64,000 bases of DNA. Source: an uncultured Dialister sp. Its GTDB lineage: Bacteria; Bacillota; Negativicutes; Veillonellales; Dialisteraceae. The stretch covers positions 62,001-126,000 of the forward strand of contig CABQAR010000001.1 in NCBI GenBank assembly GCA_902462205.1, written 5' to 3'. The notes beneath the pieces were generated by a model. The model did no database searches. It saw only the letters and a list, made by a program, of their open reading frames with translations, and was not told the DNA's origin. The number at the start of each line of letters is the position of its first letter. The first letter of the stretch is position 1. Positions 1 to 8,965 of this stretch are shown piece after piece. The position numbers and the translations under genes are program-made.

Positions 1-87
1 TCCATGGTCGGCGCTTGGGTCATGACGATTCCGAGTACGGCAGCTGTGGGAGCCATGCTTTACCTGCTTATCCGGTATGCATTTTAA
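1..87 (+). CDS. C-terminal end of a PiT-type inorganic phosphate transporter (partial)
   Basis: Only the last 28 codons are present, open at the left edge and ending in TAA at 85-87. The residues form one hydrophobic helix beginning SMVGAWVMTIPSTAAVGAML, followed by a short polar end. The AWVxTIP motif followed by a final membrane helix is what I remember from the C-terminus of PiT phosphate permeases. A hairpin terminator follows at once. The family call rests on this short tail only; another transporter with a similar end is possible. Confidence 0.5.
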   Translation, partial: SMVGAWVMTIPSTAAVGAMLYLLIRYAF

Positions 88-100
88 AATCAAAGAGAAG

Positions 101-128
101 GATCGTCCGTTCTGCGGGCGATTTTTTG
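101..128 (+). terminator. Rho-independent terminator after the phosphate-permease-like gene
   Basis: An 8-bp stem (ATCGTCCG pairing with CGGGCGAT, one G-U pair) closes a 4-base loop and is followed by a run of T. It lies 14 bp after the stop codon and separates that gene from rbgA. Confidence 0.75.
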
Positions 129-240
129 CTTATATTGTCTTTAAATAAATGATATTTGTATATTTGTATTCTATTACAGGCTGTTTGTGGTAAAATGATA
201 AAGTACAGGTAACCCGGATAGGGTATGGAAGGGGTTATTC

Positions 241-1098
241 ATGCTTATACAATGGTTTCCCGGGCATATGGCCAAGACAAAAAGATTAATTATCGAGCAT
301 CTGAAGGCTGTGGATGTAGCAGCAGAACTTTTGGATGCGCGGATTCCCTATTCCAGTGCGAATCCGATGGTGGAGGAGCTTCTTGCAGGAAAACCGAGGG
401 TCATCATCCTGAATAAGGCAGATCTGGCGGATGCGGAGGCTACGAAGCGGTGGGAAGCCTTTTACAGGGCTAAGGGAATCACCGTGGTTTCCATGAGCTG
501 CGGGAATGCAAAAGATAAAAAGAAATTTTTAAGGGTAATCAGGGAAGCCGCCGATCCCATGCTGGAGAAATGGAAACGCAGGGGATTGAAAACGCGGTCG
601 GCCCGGATCATGATACTGGGAATTCCTAATGTGGGAAAATCGACACTGATTAATTTTATTTCAGGAACGGCGTCTGCGAGGACGGCCAATACGCCGGGAC
701 ATACGCGGGGCAAGCAGTGGGTACGGCTTTCAGAAGGGCTGGATCTGCTTGATACGCCGGGCGTCCTGTGGCCGAAGTTCGAAGACCAGACGGCGGCTTT
801 GCGTCTGGCAGCGACAGGAGCCATTGCGGGAGATGTCTTTGATGCAGATACAGTCGTGCCCGCGCTGCTTGAGGTACTAGCAGAGGTGGCGCCGGAGTCG
901 TTAAAGGATAAATACGGGATTGAAGATGTTTCTGCAGATCCACAGATACTTCTGGAGCAGGCAGGAAGAAGGCGGGGATGCCTCCTGCCCGGAGGAGCGA
1001 TTGATTATGACCGGGCAGAAACGATGATATTAAATGATTTCCGTAACGGTAAGCTGGGACGGATCACATTGGATGCGGTCCCGGAGGAGGATGTATGA
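241..1098 (+). CDS. rbgA: Ribosome biogenesis GTPase RbgA/YlqF
   Basis: This is a circularly permuted GTPase that acts late in assembly of the 50S ribosomal subunit. The G motifs come in the permuted order expected of the YlqF/YawG family: G4 NKAD at residues 58-61, then G1 GIPNVGKST at 127-135, then G3 DTPG at 171-174. The N-terminus (MLIQWFPGHMAK) matches the family start. The length of 285 aa is normal. A GGAAGGGG ribosome binding site lies about 8 bases before the ATG. It overlaps rnhB by 4 bp (ATGA), so the two are probably translationally coupled; this rbgA-rnhB pairing is common in Firmicutes. Confidence 0.95.
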   Translation: MLIQWFPGHMAKTKRLIIEHLKAVDVAAELLDARIPYSSANPMVEELLAGKPRVIILNKADLADAEATKRWEAFYRAKGITVVSMSCGNAKDKKKFLRVIREAADPMLEKWKRRGLKTRSARIMILGIPNVGKSTLINFISGTASARTANTPGHTRGKQWVRLSEGLDLLDTPGVLWPKFEDQTAALRLAATGAIAGDVFDADTVVPALLEVLAEVAPESLKDKYGIEDVSADPQILLEQAGRRRGCLLPGGAIDYDRAETMILNDFRNGKLGRITLDAVPEEDV

Positions 1099-1859
1099 CG
1101 ATTTCGGAAATAAGGGACATTCTGAAAGAAGAGGATGTACCGCAGGAAATATTACAGGAAATCATGTCGGATCCTCGGAAAGGCGCGCAGAACCTGATGG
1201 CGGCCTATGTGAGGAGACGGAACAGGGAAACAGCGGAACGCCTTCGGGTGGAAGAAATGTACCAGCCGGAATCTGCTTTTTATAAAAAAGGAATGAAATA
1301 TATCGTCGGCATCGACGAAGTGGGACGGGGGCCGCTCGCCGGCCCGGTTACGGTGGCGGCGGTCGTACTGAAGCCGCATTGGTTTGTTTCCGGACTGAAT
1401 GATTCCAAAAAGGTGACGCCTGTCCACAGGGAAGAAATCGCGCGGAAAATCCATGAGGAAGCGGTGGATATTTCCATCATCAGCCTTCCGCCGTCAGAAA
1501 TCGACGCGTTGAATATTTATGAGGCGACGATGGAAGCCATGTACATGGCAGTAAAGAATCTGAAGGTGAAACCGGAAGCGGTTATCGTGGATGCCATGCC
1601 GCTCCATTTCACGATACCCTGCCTGTCCCTCGTCCATGGAGATGCACGGTGTGCTTCCGTGGCGGCAGCTTCCATCGTGGCAAAGGTGCATCGGGACCAT
1701 CTGATGGATGAATATGATACAGCATATCCCGGATATGGATTCTCACAGCATAAGGGATATGGAACGGCAGAACATATAGAAGCGATCAGGCGGCTGGGAA
1801 TCACGCCGATCCACAGAAAAAGCTTTGAACCCGTAAAAAGCATGGTCATGGGAAAATAA
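1095..1859 (+). CDS. rnhB: Ribonuclease HII
   Basis: RNase HII removes ribonucleotides and RNA primers from RNA-DNA hybrids. The catalytic signature GIDEVGRGPLAGP lies at residues 72-84, with Asp74 and Glu75 as the first two acidic ligands. A further acidic site is in VIVDAMPL, and the DARCASVAAASIVAKVHRD block is the family's second hallmark. At 254 aa it has the roughly 70-residue N-terminal extension that I recall for Bacillus-type RnhB and that is absent from the E. coli type. Its ATG overlaps the rbgA stop codon. Confidence 0.95.
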   Translation: MTISEIRDILKEEDVPQEILQEIMSDPRKGAQNLMAAYVRRRNRETAERLRVEEMYQPESAFYKKGMKYIVGIDEVGRGPLAGPVTVAAVVLKPHWFVSGLNDSKKVTPVHREEIARKIHEEAVDISIISLPPSEIDALNIYEATMEAMYMAVKNLKVKPEAVIVDAMPLHFTIPCLSLVHGDARCASVAAASIVAKVHRDHLMDEYDTAYPGYGFSQHKGYGTAEHIEAIRRLGITPIHRKSFEPVKSMVMGK

Positions 1860-1895
1860 GTGACTGCATTGAAATCAGTAATTGGGAGGCAGACA

Positions 1896-2171
1896 ATGAA
1901 ACAGTGCATGGATACAGACAATCTTCACAGAAGATTGAGAAAGATCATCGGACAGGTACAGGCGATTGACCGGATGGTTGATGAGGATATCGCCTGCGAA
2001 GACGTCCTTTCGCAGATTAATGCGGCAAAAGCGGCTCTGCACCGTGTAGGGCAGATCGTACTGGAGGGCCATCTCCATCATTGCGTCCGTGACGGGATTG
2101 AACATGGGGATGCGGATGAAACGATTGCCAGATTTACCAAGGCGGTGGAACGTTTTTCCAATATGGGATGA
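1896..2171 (+). CDS. CsoR/FrmR-family metal-sensing transcriptional repressor
   Basis: This is a 91-aa all-helical regulator of the DUF156 family. Cys34, His59 and Cys63 reproduce the C-H-C ligand set of copper-sensing CsoR, including the H-x3-C spacing, so Cu(I) is the likeliest signal. The GQVQAIDRMV block near residue 19 is also typical. GGGAGG at 1884-1889 supports the ATG at 1896; an upstream in-frame GTG at 1860 lacks a ribosome binding site. It sits between rnhB and the tetrapyrrole genes, with no copper transporter nearby, so its target is not evident here. Confidence 0.85.
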   Translation: MKQCMDTDNLHRRLRKIIGQVQAIDRMVDEDIACEDVLSQINAAKAALHRVGQIVLEGHLHHCVRDGIEHGDADETIARFTKAVERFSNMG

Positions 2172-2192
2172 GAAACGATAGAGGTGCGTTCA

Positions 2193-2831
2193 TTGTATCC
2201 TGTTAATTTAAAGATGGCAGGGATGCCGTGCCTGGTAATCGGCGGCGGACATGTGGCATTGCGGAAAATCCGTGTGCTTCTGGAAGAAGGCGCATCGGTC
2301 ACCGTGGCGGCGCCTGCTGTTTCAGAAGAAATGGAACGGCTTTTCCTGCGGGGGGATATCCTGTGGAGGAAAGAAACATATAAGGATGGGATGTGTGATG
2401 GCTTCTTTCTGGTCATCACGGCTGCAGGAAATAAGGAAATAGCAGAAAGCATCGGCAGGCAAGCGAAATGCACCGGATTTCTTTATAACGCAGCGGATTT
2501 TCCGTCAGAAGGGAATTGCCATATTCCTGCCAGGATAAAAAAAGACGGAATCATGATCACCGTTTCAACCGAAGGACGGTCTCCGGCCATGGCCAAATAT
2601 GTGAAAAACTGGCTGGCAGGGCAGATTCCTTCCGGTTATGGGCTTTGGCTGGACAAAGTCAGCGTATTAAGGGAATCATTAAAAGGGAAGATAGAAAAGC
2701 CGGAACATAGGGAAATGTTCTGGCGGATGGCATTCAGCAGGGAAATCATGGAATTGGTCATCCAGGGAAATTTGGATCAAGCAGAGGAGTGTTTACGTCG
2801 TGGTATTAGCAGTTTTAGGTCTGAATCATAA
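2193..2831 (+). CDS. Precorrin-2 dehydrogenase / sirohydrochlorin-type enzyme (Met8/CysG N-terminal family)
   Basis: This enzyme oxidises precorrin-2 to sirohydrochlorin with NAD, and some family members also insert iron to make siroheme. A Rossmann NAD site (CLVIGGGHVALRK) lies near the N-terminus. The SEGNCHIPA and STEGRSPAMAKYVK blocks match the dimerisation and active-site region. A TTG at 2193 is preferred because GAGGTG at 2181-2186 is well spaced and the family begins MYPxxL; a GTG at 2184 is the alternative. The length is about 212 aa. It overlaps hemA by 32 bp and opens the tetrapyrrole run. Whether it also chelates metal cannot be told from sequence. Confidence 0.88.
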   Translation: MYPVNLKMAGMPCLVIGGGHVALRKIRVLLEEGASVTVAAPAVSEEMERLFLRGDILWRKETYKDGMCDGFFLVITAAGNKEIAESIGRQAKCTGFLYNAADFPSEGNCHIPARIKKDGIMITVSTEGRSPAMAKYVKNWLAGQIPSGYGLWLDKVSVLRESLKGKIEKPEHREMFWRMAFSREIMELVIQGNLDQAEECLRRGISSFRSES

Positions 2832-4083
2832 GACTGTTTCTGTAGATGTACGTGAAAAGTTTGCTATTTCAGAAGAAAGCGCTAAAAGCGGCCTTTCTCA
2901 TTTAAGGGAACAGGACGCGATACAGGAAGCGGTCGTACTATCAACCTGTAACAGGACTGAAATTTATGCGGTTTTACGGAATGAACGGGCAAAGGAAGAT
3001 TTATACCGATTTTTCCTTACCTTGTCCGGAAACAGCGAAGCAAAAAAAGAATATTTCTTTTATTATGAAGGTACGGATTGCATCCGCCATCTTTTTCAAG
3101 TGGTGTCGGGATTGGATTCCATGGTTATCGGCGAAAGCCAGATACTGAATCAGATCAAGACAGCCTATACTTGGGCATTGGCGAAAAAGGCGACCCGTAC
3201 CATTTTAAATACATTATTCCACCGTGCCATTACGACAGGAAAGCGGGTCCGCACGGAAACGCAGATTTCCACCAGCGCTGTTTCCGTCAGCTATGCGGCA
3301 GTCAAACTGGCGGAAAAAATTCTGGGGACGCTGGAGGGGAGGACGGCCCTTGTTTTCGGCGCAGGAGATGCAGCAGAGCTGCTCGTGAAAAATTTACAGG
3401 GAAAAGGTCTTAAAGAAGTCATCGTGACGAACCGGCATCCGGAACGGGCGGAGGAGCTGGCTAAAAAATGCAATGGCCGTACCGTTCCTTTCCATGACGC
3501 TGTCGCAATGGCAGAGGATGTGGATATTTTTGTCACGGCGACGGGAGCGACGCAATACATCGTCAAGGCGTGGGATGTCCGCAACCTGATGATGCGCCGC
3601 CATAACCGTCCGCTCGTGGCTGTCGATATTGCCGTACCCTGCGATATCGAGCCTGAGGTCGGGGATATACGGAATGTGACGCTTTGCAATATCGATGACC
3701 TGCAGGAAATCGTGGAGAACAATATTAAATTCCGTAAAGGAGAGGCTGAACGGGCGGGAATCATTATTGAAGAAGAAATCAGATCCATTGAAGAACGGTT
3801 TACCTATTTAAGTACGCGTCCCGTCATGGTTTCCCTTGCGGATAAGGCGGAGCACATCAGGGAAAGAGAGCTTCGGCGCGCTTTCGGAAAGCTTCCTGAT
3901 TTATCCGAGGAGGAGAAAAAAATCATTGAAAACATGACGCATATGATGGTCCGCAAAATGCTGAGAGAACCGATGATCCATCTCAATAAATATGCAGGAA
4001 CCGATATGGAAAGTGCAGGGAAAACGGCAGTGACGAAGTTGTTCAGTCTGGATATTCAAAAGGAGAAGGCGATTGAAGGATAA
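2800..4083 (+). CDS. hemA: Glutamyl-tRNA reductase
   Basis: It catalyses the first committed step of the C5 tetrapyrrole pathway, NADPH reduction of glutamyl-tRNA to glutamate-1-semialdehyde. The catalytic cysteine is Cys50 in VVLSTCNRTE. The substrate-site motif GLDSMVIGESQILNQIK and a Rossmann domain (TALVFGAGDAAELL) follow, then a helical dimerisation tail. At 427 aa it is family length. The start is GTG, 32 bp inside the upstream gene, with a GAGGAG-like site about 10 bases before it. It overlaps hemC by 11 bp. Confidence 0.96.
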   Translation: MVLAVLGLNHKTVSVDVREKFAISEESAKSGLSHLREQDAIQEAVVLSTCNRTEIYAVLRNERAKEDLYRFFLTLSGNSEAKKEYFFYYEGTDCIRHLFQVVSGLDSMVIGESQILNQIKTAYTWALAKKATRTILNTLFHRAITTGKRVRTETQISTSAVSVSYAAVKLAEKILGTLEGRTALVFGAGDAAELLVKNLQGKGLKEVIVTNRHPERAEELAKKCNGRTVPFHDAVAMAEDVDIFVTATGATQYIVKAWDVRNLMMRRHNRPLVAVDIAVPCDIEPEVGDIRNVTLCNIDDLQEIVENNIKFRKGEAERAGIIIEEEIRSIEERFTYLSTRPVMVSLADKAEHIRERELRRAFGKLPDLSEEEKKIIENMTHMMVRKMLREPMIHLNKYAGTDMESAGKTAVTKLFSLDIQKEKAIEG

Positions 4084-4996
4084 AATTATCATAGCCACGC
4101 GGGAAAGCCTTTTGGCGCTCTGGCAGGCAAAATATGTACAGAAAAGGGTCAGGGAGGAGCATCCGGAAATACAGGTGGAGCTTCTTCCCGTGACAACGAA
4201 AGGTGATCAGATTTTAGACCGCTCCCTTCTGGATATCGGAGGCAAAGGGCTGTTTATAAAGGAACTGGAAGTGCTGCTTCTTGACGGAAAGGCGGACATT
4301 GCCGTCCATTCCCTAAAGGACATGACGGCGGAAATCCCCAAGGGGCTCGAGCTGGCTGCGGTGACGGACAGGGAGGATCCGAGAGATGCCTTTATATCTT
4401 TGCAATACAAGGCCTTAAAAGAACTGCCCTTGCATGCGCGGGTGGGGACGTCCAGTCTGCGGAGGCAGTCCCAGCTGCTGCATCTGCGTCCTGATCTGGA
4501 AATAAGGACGCTCCGGGGAAATGTACAGACACGGCTCCGCCATCTGGATGAAGGAGAATTTGATGCGATCATCCTTGCGGCGGCAGGTCTGAAACGGCTC
4601 GGACTGGAGGAAAGGATTGCTTCTTATATTTCCACGGAAGAAAGCATTCCGGCGGCGGGACAGGGAGTCATGGCCATTGAAATGCGGGCAGGGGATACAG
4701 AGACGATGGAAATCATCCGGTTCCTCCACAATCAGGATGTGGCGTCATGCATAACGGCAGAACGTGCTTTTTTGGGAAAGGTCGGAGGAGACTGCAAGGT
4801 GCCTGCCGGAATTTATGCGGTACCTTCCGGTGATAAGCTTGAGGCATCCGCATTTATTGCCGCTCCTGATGGGAAAGTGCTGTATAAGGGAGCGATGAAG
4901 GGAAATATCTACGAGGCGGAATCCATCGGAAGGACATTGGCAGAACGGCTGCTTGCTGATGGCGGAGACCGGGTATTAAAAAGCTTACAGAAATAA
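4073..4996 (+). CDS. hemC: Porphobilinogen deaminase (hydroxymethylbilane synthase)
   Basis: It joins four porphobilinogens into hydroxymethylbilane. Cys241 in GGDCKVPAG is the attachment site of the dipyrromethane cofactor. Other family blocks are ATRESLLALWQAK at the N-terminus, HSLKDMT near residue 79, and the Arg-rich GTSSLRRQSQLL near residue 125. The length is 307 aa. A TTG start at 4073 is supported by AAGGAG about 8 bases upstream and by the family N-terminus. It overlaps hemA and is followed by cobA-hemD after 17 bp. Confidence 0.96.
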   Translation: MKDKIIIATRESLLALWQAKYVQKRVREEHPEIQVELLPVTTKGDQILDRSLLDIGGKGLFIKELEVLLLDGKADIAVHSLKDMTAEIPKGLELAAVTDREDPRDAFISLQYKALKELPLHARVGTSSLRRQSQLLHLRPDLEIRTLRGNVQTRLRHLDEGEFDAIILAAAGLKRLGLEERIASYISTEESIPAAGQGVMAIEMRAGDTETMEIIRFLHNQDVASCITAERAFLGKVGGDCKVPAGIYAVPSGDKLEASAFIAAPDGKVLYKGAMKGNIYEAESIGRTLAERLLADGGDRVLKSLQK

Positions 4997-5013
4997 CGAA
5001 TGAGGAGAATCGT

Positions 5014-6534
5014 ATGAATAAGGGAAAAGTGTACTTGATCGGAGCAGGGCCGGGGGATCCGGAGCTTCTTACGCTGAAGGGAAAACGCTGTCTGGAAATA
5101 GCGGATGTGGTTGTAGGTGATTATCTGGCAGACAAGAGGATCCTTCGATATGCCAATCCGAAAGCAGAGTATATATATGTAGGGAAAAGCTGCGGCAACC
5201 ATACCATGACGCAGGAGGAAATCAGTTATCTGCTGGCGGAAAAAGGAAAAGAGGGGAAAATCGTAGCCCGCTTAAAGGGCGGAGATCCTTTCGTGTTCGG
5301 CCGTGGCGGAGAAGAAATAGAAGTCATTAAGGCGGCGGGAGTGGACTATGAGGAAGTCCCGGGCGTGACATCCGCTATTTCAGCGCCTGCCTATGCAGGG
5401 ATTCCGGTCACCCACAGAAAAGTAGCGGCTTCCTTTGCCGTCATTACGGGCCATGAAGATCCGACGAAGTTGCACTCTGATATTAACTGGGAAAAATTGG
5501 CAGGGGCAGTGGATACTCTCGTGTTCTTAATGGGCGTCGGCAGGGCGAAGCAGATTTCTGAAGAGCTGATAAGATACGGAAAGAGTGCGGATACACCGGC
5601 GGCCTTTGTGAGATGGGGGACACGGCCGTATCAGGAAACGTATACCACGACGCTTGGACGGGCGGCGGAGGACGTGAAGAAGTATGGAATCAAACCGCCT
5701 GCCATTTTCATCATCGGGGATGTCGTCAATTTAAGAGAAGAGCTGCGCTGGTATGATAATAAGCCGCTGTTCGGAAAACATGTGGTCATCACGCGTTCCC
5801 GCACGCAGGCCTCCCGCCTGACGGAAGTGCTGGAGAATCTCGGCGCGTTCTGCACGGAAATTCCTTCCATCAAAATCGTATCGCCCAGTGACGGGTGGAA
5901 AAGCCTGGATGAGGGCATCCGTGATTTATCCCGGTATGACTGGATAGTATTTACCAGCCAGAACGGTGTGGATTCTTTCTTCAAGCGTCTTTATGAAAAG
6001 GGAAAGGATTCCCGTGCTCTAGGAAATGCGAAAATCGCTGTTATCGGGCCGGCAACGGATAAACAGCTTCGGAATTATGGCTTGAAGGCAGATTGCGTGC
6101 CACTGAAATATAAGGCAGAGGATCTGGTCGAGGCCATGCGTCCCCTTGTGAAAGAGGGGGATAAAATCCTGATTCCCCGGGCAAAAGTAGCAAGAAGCGT
6201 GCTGCCTGAAAGCCTTGAAAAATTTGGCTGCGACGTAAAAGTGGCAGAGGCGTATGAAACGATCTGTGATGAGGAAAACAAAACCAAGTTAAAGGAACTC
6301 CTTGACAATCATGAGGTGGATATCATCACATTTACCAGTTCTTCCACTGTATACAATCTTTTTGATCAACTGGATGGAAATACGGAGCCCTTAAAAGAGA
6401 TATCTCTTGCATGCATCGGGCCTATTACAGCGGAAGCATGCCGTAAGCATGGCCTGGAACCGCAGATTGTTTCTGATACATTTACTATTGATGGATTGGC
6501 GGAAGCCATCAAAGAAGGGATGAATAAAGAATGA
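5014..6534 (+). CDS. cobA-hemD: Fused uroporphyrinogen-III C-methyltransferase / uroporphyrinogen-III synthase
   Basis: This two-domain protein has 506 aa. Residues 1 to about 245 are a SUMT (CobA) methyltransferase: GAGPGDPELLTLKG at the N-terminus, then RLKGGDPFVFGRGGEE and PGVTSAISAPAYAGIPVTHR. It methylates uroporphyrinogen III twice with S-adenosylmethionine to give precorrin-2. Residues from about 250 onward are a HemD synthase (KHVVITRSRTQASRL, FTSSSTVYNLF), which cyclises hydroxymethylbilane. The fusion couples HemC output directly to the corrin/siroheme branch. It overlaps hemB by 4 bp. Confidence 0.95.
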   Translation: MNKGKVYLIGAGPGDPELLTLKGKRCLEIADVVVGDYLADKRILRYANPKAEYIYVGKSCGNHTMTQEEISYLLAEKGKEGKIVARLKGGDPFVFGRGGEEIEVIKAAGVDYEEVPGVTSAISAPAYAGIPVTHRKVAASFAVITGHEDPTKLHSDINWEKLAGAVDTLVFLMGVGRAKQISEELIRYGKSADTPAAFVRWGTRPYQETYTTTLGRAAEDVKKYGIKPPAIFIIGDVVNLREELRWYDNKPLFGKHVVITRSRTQASRLTEVLENLGAFCTEIPSIKIVSPSDGWKSLDEGIRDLSRYDWIVFTSQNGVDSFFKRLYEKGKDSRALGNAKIAVIGPATDKQLRNYGLKADCVPLKYKAEDLVEAMRPLVKEGDKILIPRAKVARSVLPESLEKFGCDVKVAEAYETICDEENKTKLKELLDNHEVDIITFTSSSTVYNLFDQLDGNTEPLKEISLACIGPITAEACRKHGLEPQIVSDTFTIDGLAEAIKEGMNKE

Positions 6535-7517
6535 AATTAAATACATTGCGTCCGCGCCGATTGAGGCGTACGGCTGCCATACGCAGCATGGTCAGAGAAA
6601 ATTCACTGGAAATCAATGATTTCGTGTACCCCATTTTCGTGGTTCCAGGAACCAATGTGAAGGAAGAAATTCCGAGCATGCCCAATTGCTACCACCTTTC
6701 CGTGGATCAGGCGGTCAGGCAGGCGGAAGAAATTTACCGGCTGGGAATTCCGGCGGTGGAAGTTTTCGGCCTTCCTGCATATAAGGATGATATCGGTTCG
6801 TCCGCATGGGATATGGAAAGTCCTGTGCAGCAGGCAATCAAGGCAATCAAGGCGGAAATTCCCGATCTGGTCATCGTAGGGGATGTGTGTCTTTGCCAAT
6901 ATACGAATTCAGGCCATTGCGGACAGCTCTGCGGGCACGAGGTGGATAATGACCCCACGCTCAAGCTGCTGGCAAAGGTTGCTCTTTCACAGGCGGAAGC
7001 AGGTGCGGATATCATAGCGCCTTCCGATATGATGGATGGTCGGATCGCGGTTATCAGAGAAGCCTTGGATGCAGAAGATTTTAAAAACGTTTCCATTATG
7101 TCCTATGCGGTAAAATATGCCTCCGGCTATTACGGCCCGTTCCGTGATGCTGCCAATTCCGCACCGCAGTTCGGTGACAGAAGGGGCTATCAGATGGATC
7201 CGGCAAACAGCAGGGAAGCCATGAAGGAAGTGGATCTGGATATGAAGGAAGGCGCCGATATCATCATGGTGAAGCCTGCGCTTGCCTATCTGGATATTGT
7301 CCATCAGGTCCGTCAGCGTATCGACCGTCCTGTCGCCGTTTATAATGTAAGCGGAGAATATGCCATGGTGAAAGCAGCAGCGGCCAACGGATGGATCGAT
7401 GAAAAGCGCATCGTGATGGAAACGCTTCTTTCCATGAAACGTGCCGGCGCAGATATCATTATTTCTTATCATGCCATAGACGCAGCCAAATGGATCAGGG
7501 AGGAAACAGGAAAATGA
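6531..7517 (+). CDS. hemB: Delta-aminolevulinic acid dehydratase (porphobilinogen synthase)
   Basis: It condenses two 5-aminolevulinates into porphobilinogen. The two Schiff-base lysines are Lys195 (SYAVKYASGYYGPFRDA) and Lys248 (IIMVKPALAYLD). Cys120, Cys122 and Cys130 in DVCLCQYTNSGHCG form the zinc-binding triad of zinc-dependent enzymes. The length of 328 aa is standard. Its ATG overlaps the cobA-hemD stop codon and its stop overlaps the hemL start, so the three are probably co-translated. Confidence 0.96.
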   Translation: MKLNTLRPRRLRRTAAIRSMVRENSLEINDFVYPIFVVPGTNVKEEIPSMPNCYHLSVDQAVRQAEEIYRLGIPAVEVFGLPAYKDDIGSSAWDMESPVQQAIKAIKAEIPDLVIVGDVCLCQYTNSGHCGQLCGHEVDNDPTLKLLAKVALSQAEAGADIIAPSDMMDGRIAVIREALDAEDFKNVSIMSYAVKYASGYYGPFRDAANSAPQFGDRRGYQMDPANSREAMKEVDLDMKEGADIIMVKPALAYLDIVHQVRQRIDRPVAVYNVSGEYAMVKAAAANGWIDEKRIVMETLLSMKRAGADIIISYHAIDAAKWIREETGK

Positions 7518-8812
7518 TCAATCTGTCCCGTTCCAAGGCTGCTTTTGAAGAAGCGGCCCGATACATGCCCGGCGGAGTGAACAGCCCTGTCCGCTCTTAT
7601 CCGCATATGAACTGTCCGCCTCCGTTTATCGCTTCTGCCAAGGGATCCCATATTACGGATATTGATGGAAATAATTACATTGATTATGTGGGTTCCTGGG
7701 GGCCGATGATTTTAGGCCATGCCTATCCGGAGGTCATCCGCGCGATACAGGAGGCGGCAGAAAAAAGCACCAGCTATGGGGCTCCTACGGTGATTGAAAC
7801 AGAACTGGCAAAGCTTGTGACGGAATTCTATCCGTCCGTTGAAAAGCTCCGCCTCGTTTCCTCGGGAACGGAAGCAACCATGAGCGCCCTCCGTGCTGCC
7901 CGCGGATATACAGGCAGAGACAAGATACTGAAGTTTGCAGGCTGCTACCATGGGCACGGCGACAGCCTCCTTGTCAAAGCAGGATCGGGGGCTGCGACGT
8001 TCGGCAGTCCTGACAGCGCAGGCGTGACAAAGGGAACAGCAAAGGACACGGTCGTCGTTCCTTACAATGATATAGACGCATTTACAAGGAAAATGGAAGA
8101 GGAAGGCGATGAAATCGCAGCGGTAATCGTGGAGCCGGTGGCAGGGAACATGGGATGCGTCCTCCCTGTGGAAGGATTTTTGGAAACGCTCCGCCGCGAG
8201 ACCGAAAAGCATGGAACCGTTCTGATATTTGACGAAGTGATGTGCGGATTCCGTACAGCTTTCCACGGAGCACAGGGAAGATACCATATCCATCCGGACA
8301 TGACCTGCCTTGGAAAAATCATCGGCGGAGGACTGCCTGCAGCTGCCTATGGCGGAAAGCGGGAAATCATGAACTGTATTGCGCCTGATGGTTCTGTTTA
8401 TCAGGCAGGAACTCTTTCCGGAAATCCGCTGGCTGTCACGGCGGGATTGGAAACCCTGAAAAAAATCCGCTCCATTCCGGATTTCCATCAGGTACTGGAG
8501 GAAAAAACATCCAGACTGCTTGGGGGATGGAAACAGGCGGCAGAAGAGGCAGGGGTGCCTGTGCAGATACACCAGTCCGGTTCCATGTTCTGTCTGTTTT
8601 TCAGCGAAAAGCCGGTTCTCAATTATGAGGATTCCTGTGCTTGTGATAAAAACCGTTTCAAGGCGTGGTTCCTTTCCATGCTGGAGCAGGGCATTTATCT
8701 GGCGCCGTCTCCTTTTGAAACCCTTTTCCTGTCATATGCCCATAGTGATGAGGATATCCGAAAGACGGCAGAGGCAGCACAGATCGCGATGAAGGAAGCG
8801 GCAAAAGCATAA
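7514..8812 (+). CDS. hemL: Glutamate-1-semialdehyde 2,1-aminomutase
   Basis: This PLP enzyme makes 5-aminolevulinate from glutamate-1-semialdehyde, the HemA product. The PLP lysine is Lys268 in CLGKIIGGGLPAAAYGG. FDEVMCGFR near residue 239 carries the pyridine-nitrogen Asp, and GGVNSPVRSY near residue 20 is the family N-terminus. The start at 7514 gives 432 aa, overlaps the hemB stop, and has an AGGAAACAGG site; a longer in-frame start at 7490 would lie inside hemB without support. It is the last gene of the tetrapyrrole run and is followed by a terminator. Confidence 0.96.
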   Translation: MINLSRSKAAFEEAARYMPGGVNSPVRSYPHMNCPPPFIASAKGSHITDIDGNNYIDYVGSWGPMILGHAYPEVIRAIQEAAEKSTSYGAPTVIETELAKLVTEFYPSVEKLRLVSSGTEATMSALRAARGYTGRDKILKFAGCYHGHGDSLLVKAGSGAATFGSPDSAGVTKGTAKDTVVVPYNDIDAFTRKMEEEGDEIAAVIVEPVAGNMGCVLPVEGFLETLRRETEKHGTVLIFDEVMCGFRTAFHGAQGRYHIHPDMTCLGKIIGGGLPAAAYGGKREIMNCIAPDGSVYQAGTLSGNPLAVTAGLETLKKIRSIPDFHQVLEEKTSRLLGGWKQAAEEAGVPVQIHQSGSMFCLFFSEKPVLNYEDSCACDKNRFKAWFLSMLEQGIYLAPSPFETLFLSYAHSDEDIRKTAEAAQIAMKEAAKA

Positions 8813-8822
8813 CTAAATGGAA

Positions 8823-8858
8823 GAAACCGGTTTTCTCCGGAAAGGGAGCCGGTTTTTT
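8823..8858 (+). terminator. Terminator of the tetrapyrrole operon
   Basis: AAACCGG at 8824-8830 pairs with CCGGTTT at 8849-8855, with further pairing inside (CTCC with GGAG), and runs straight into six T residues. Confidence 0.85.
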
Positions 8859-8878
8859 GTTGCTGATAGTAATTATGG

Positions 8879-8908
8879 TTGGCATTTAGTGTGCATATTT
8901 TCTATAAT
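8879..8908 (+). promoter_or_regulatory. Sigma-A-type promoter of the sensor / two-component operon
   Basis: TTGGCA at 8879-8884 and a perfect TATAAT at 8903-8908 are separated by 18 bp. It lies between the hemL terminator and the sensor gene, leaving a leader of about 50 bases. Confidence 0.75.
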
Positions 8909-8965
8909 AAGATAGAAAACAGACATGCCGTATTTGATGTGGAGCTGTGAAAGGCGGTGGGCAGC

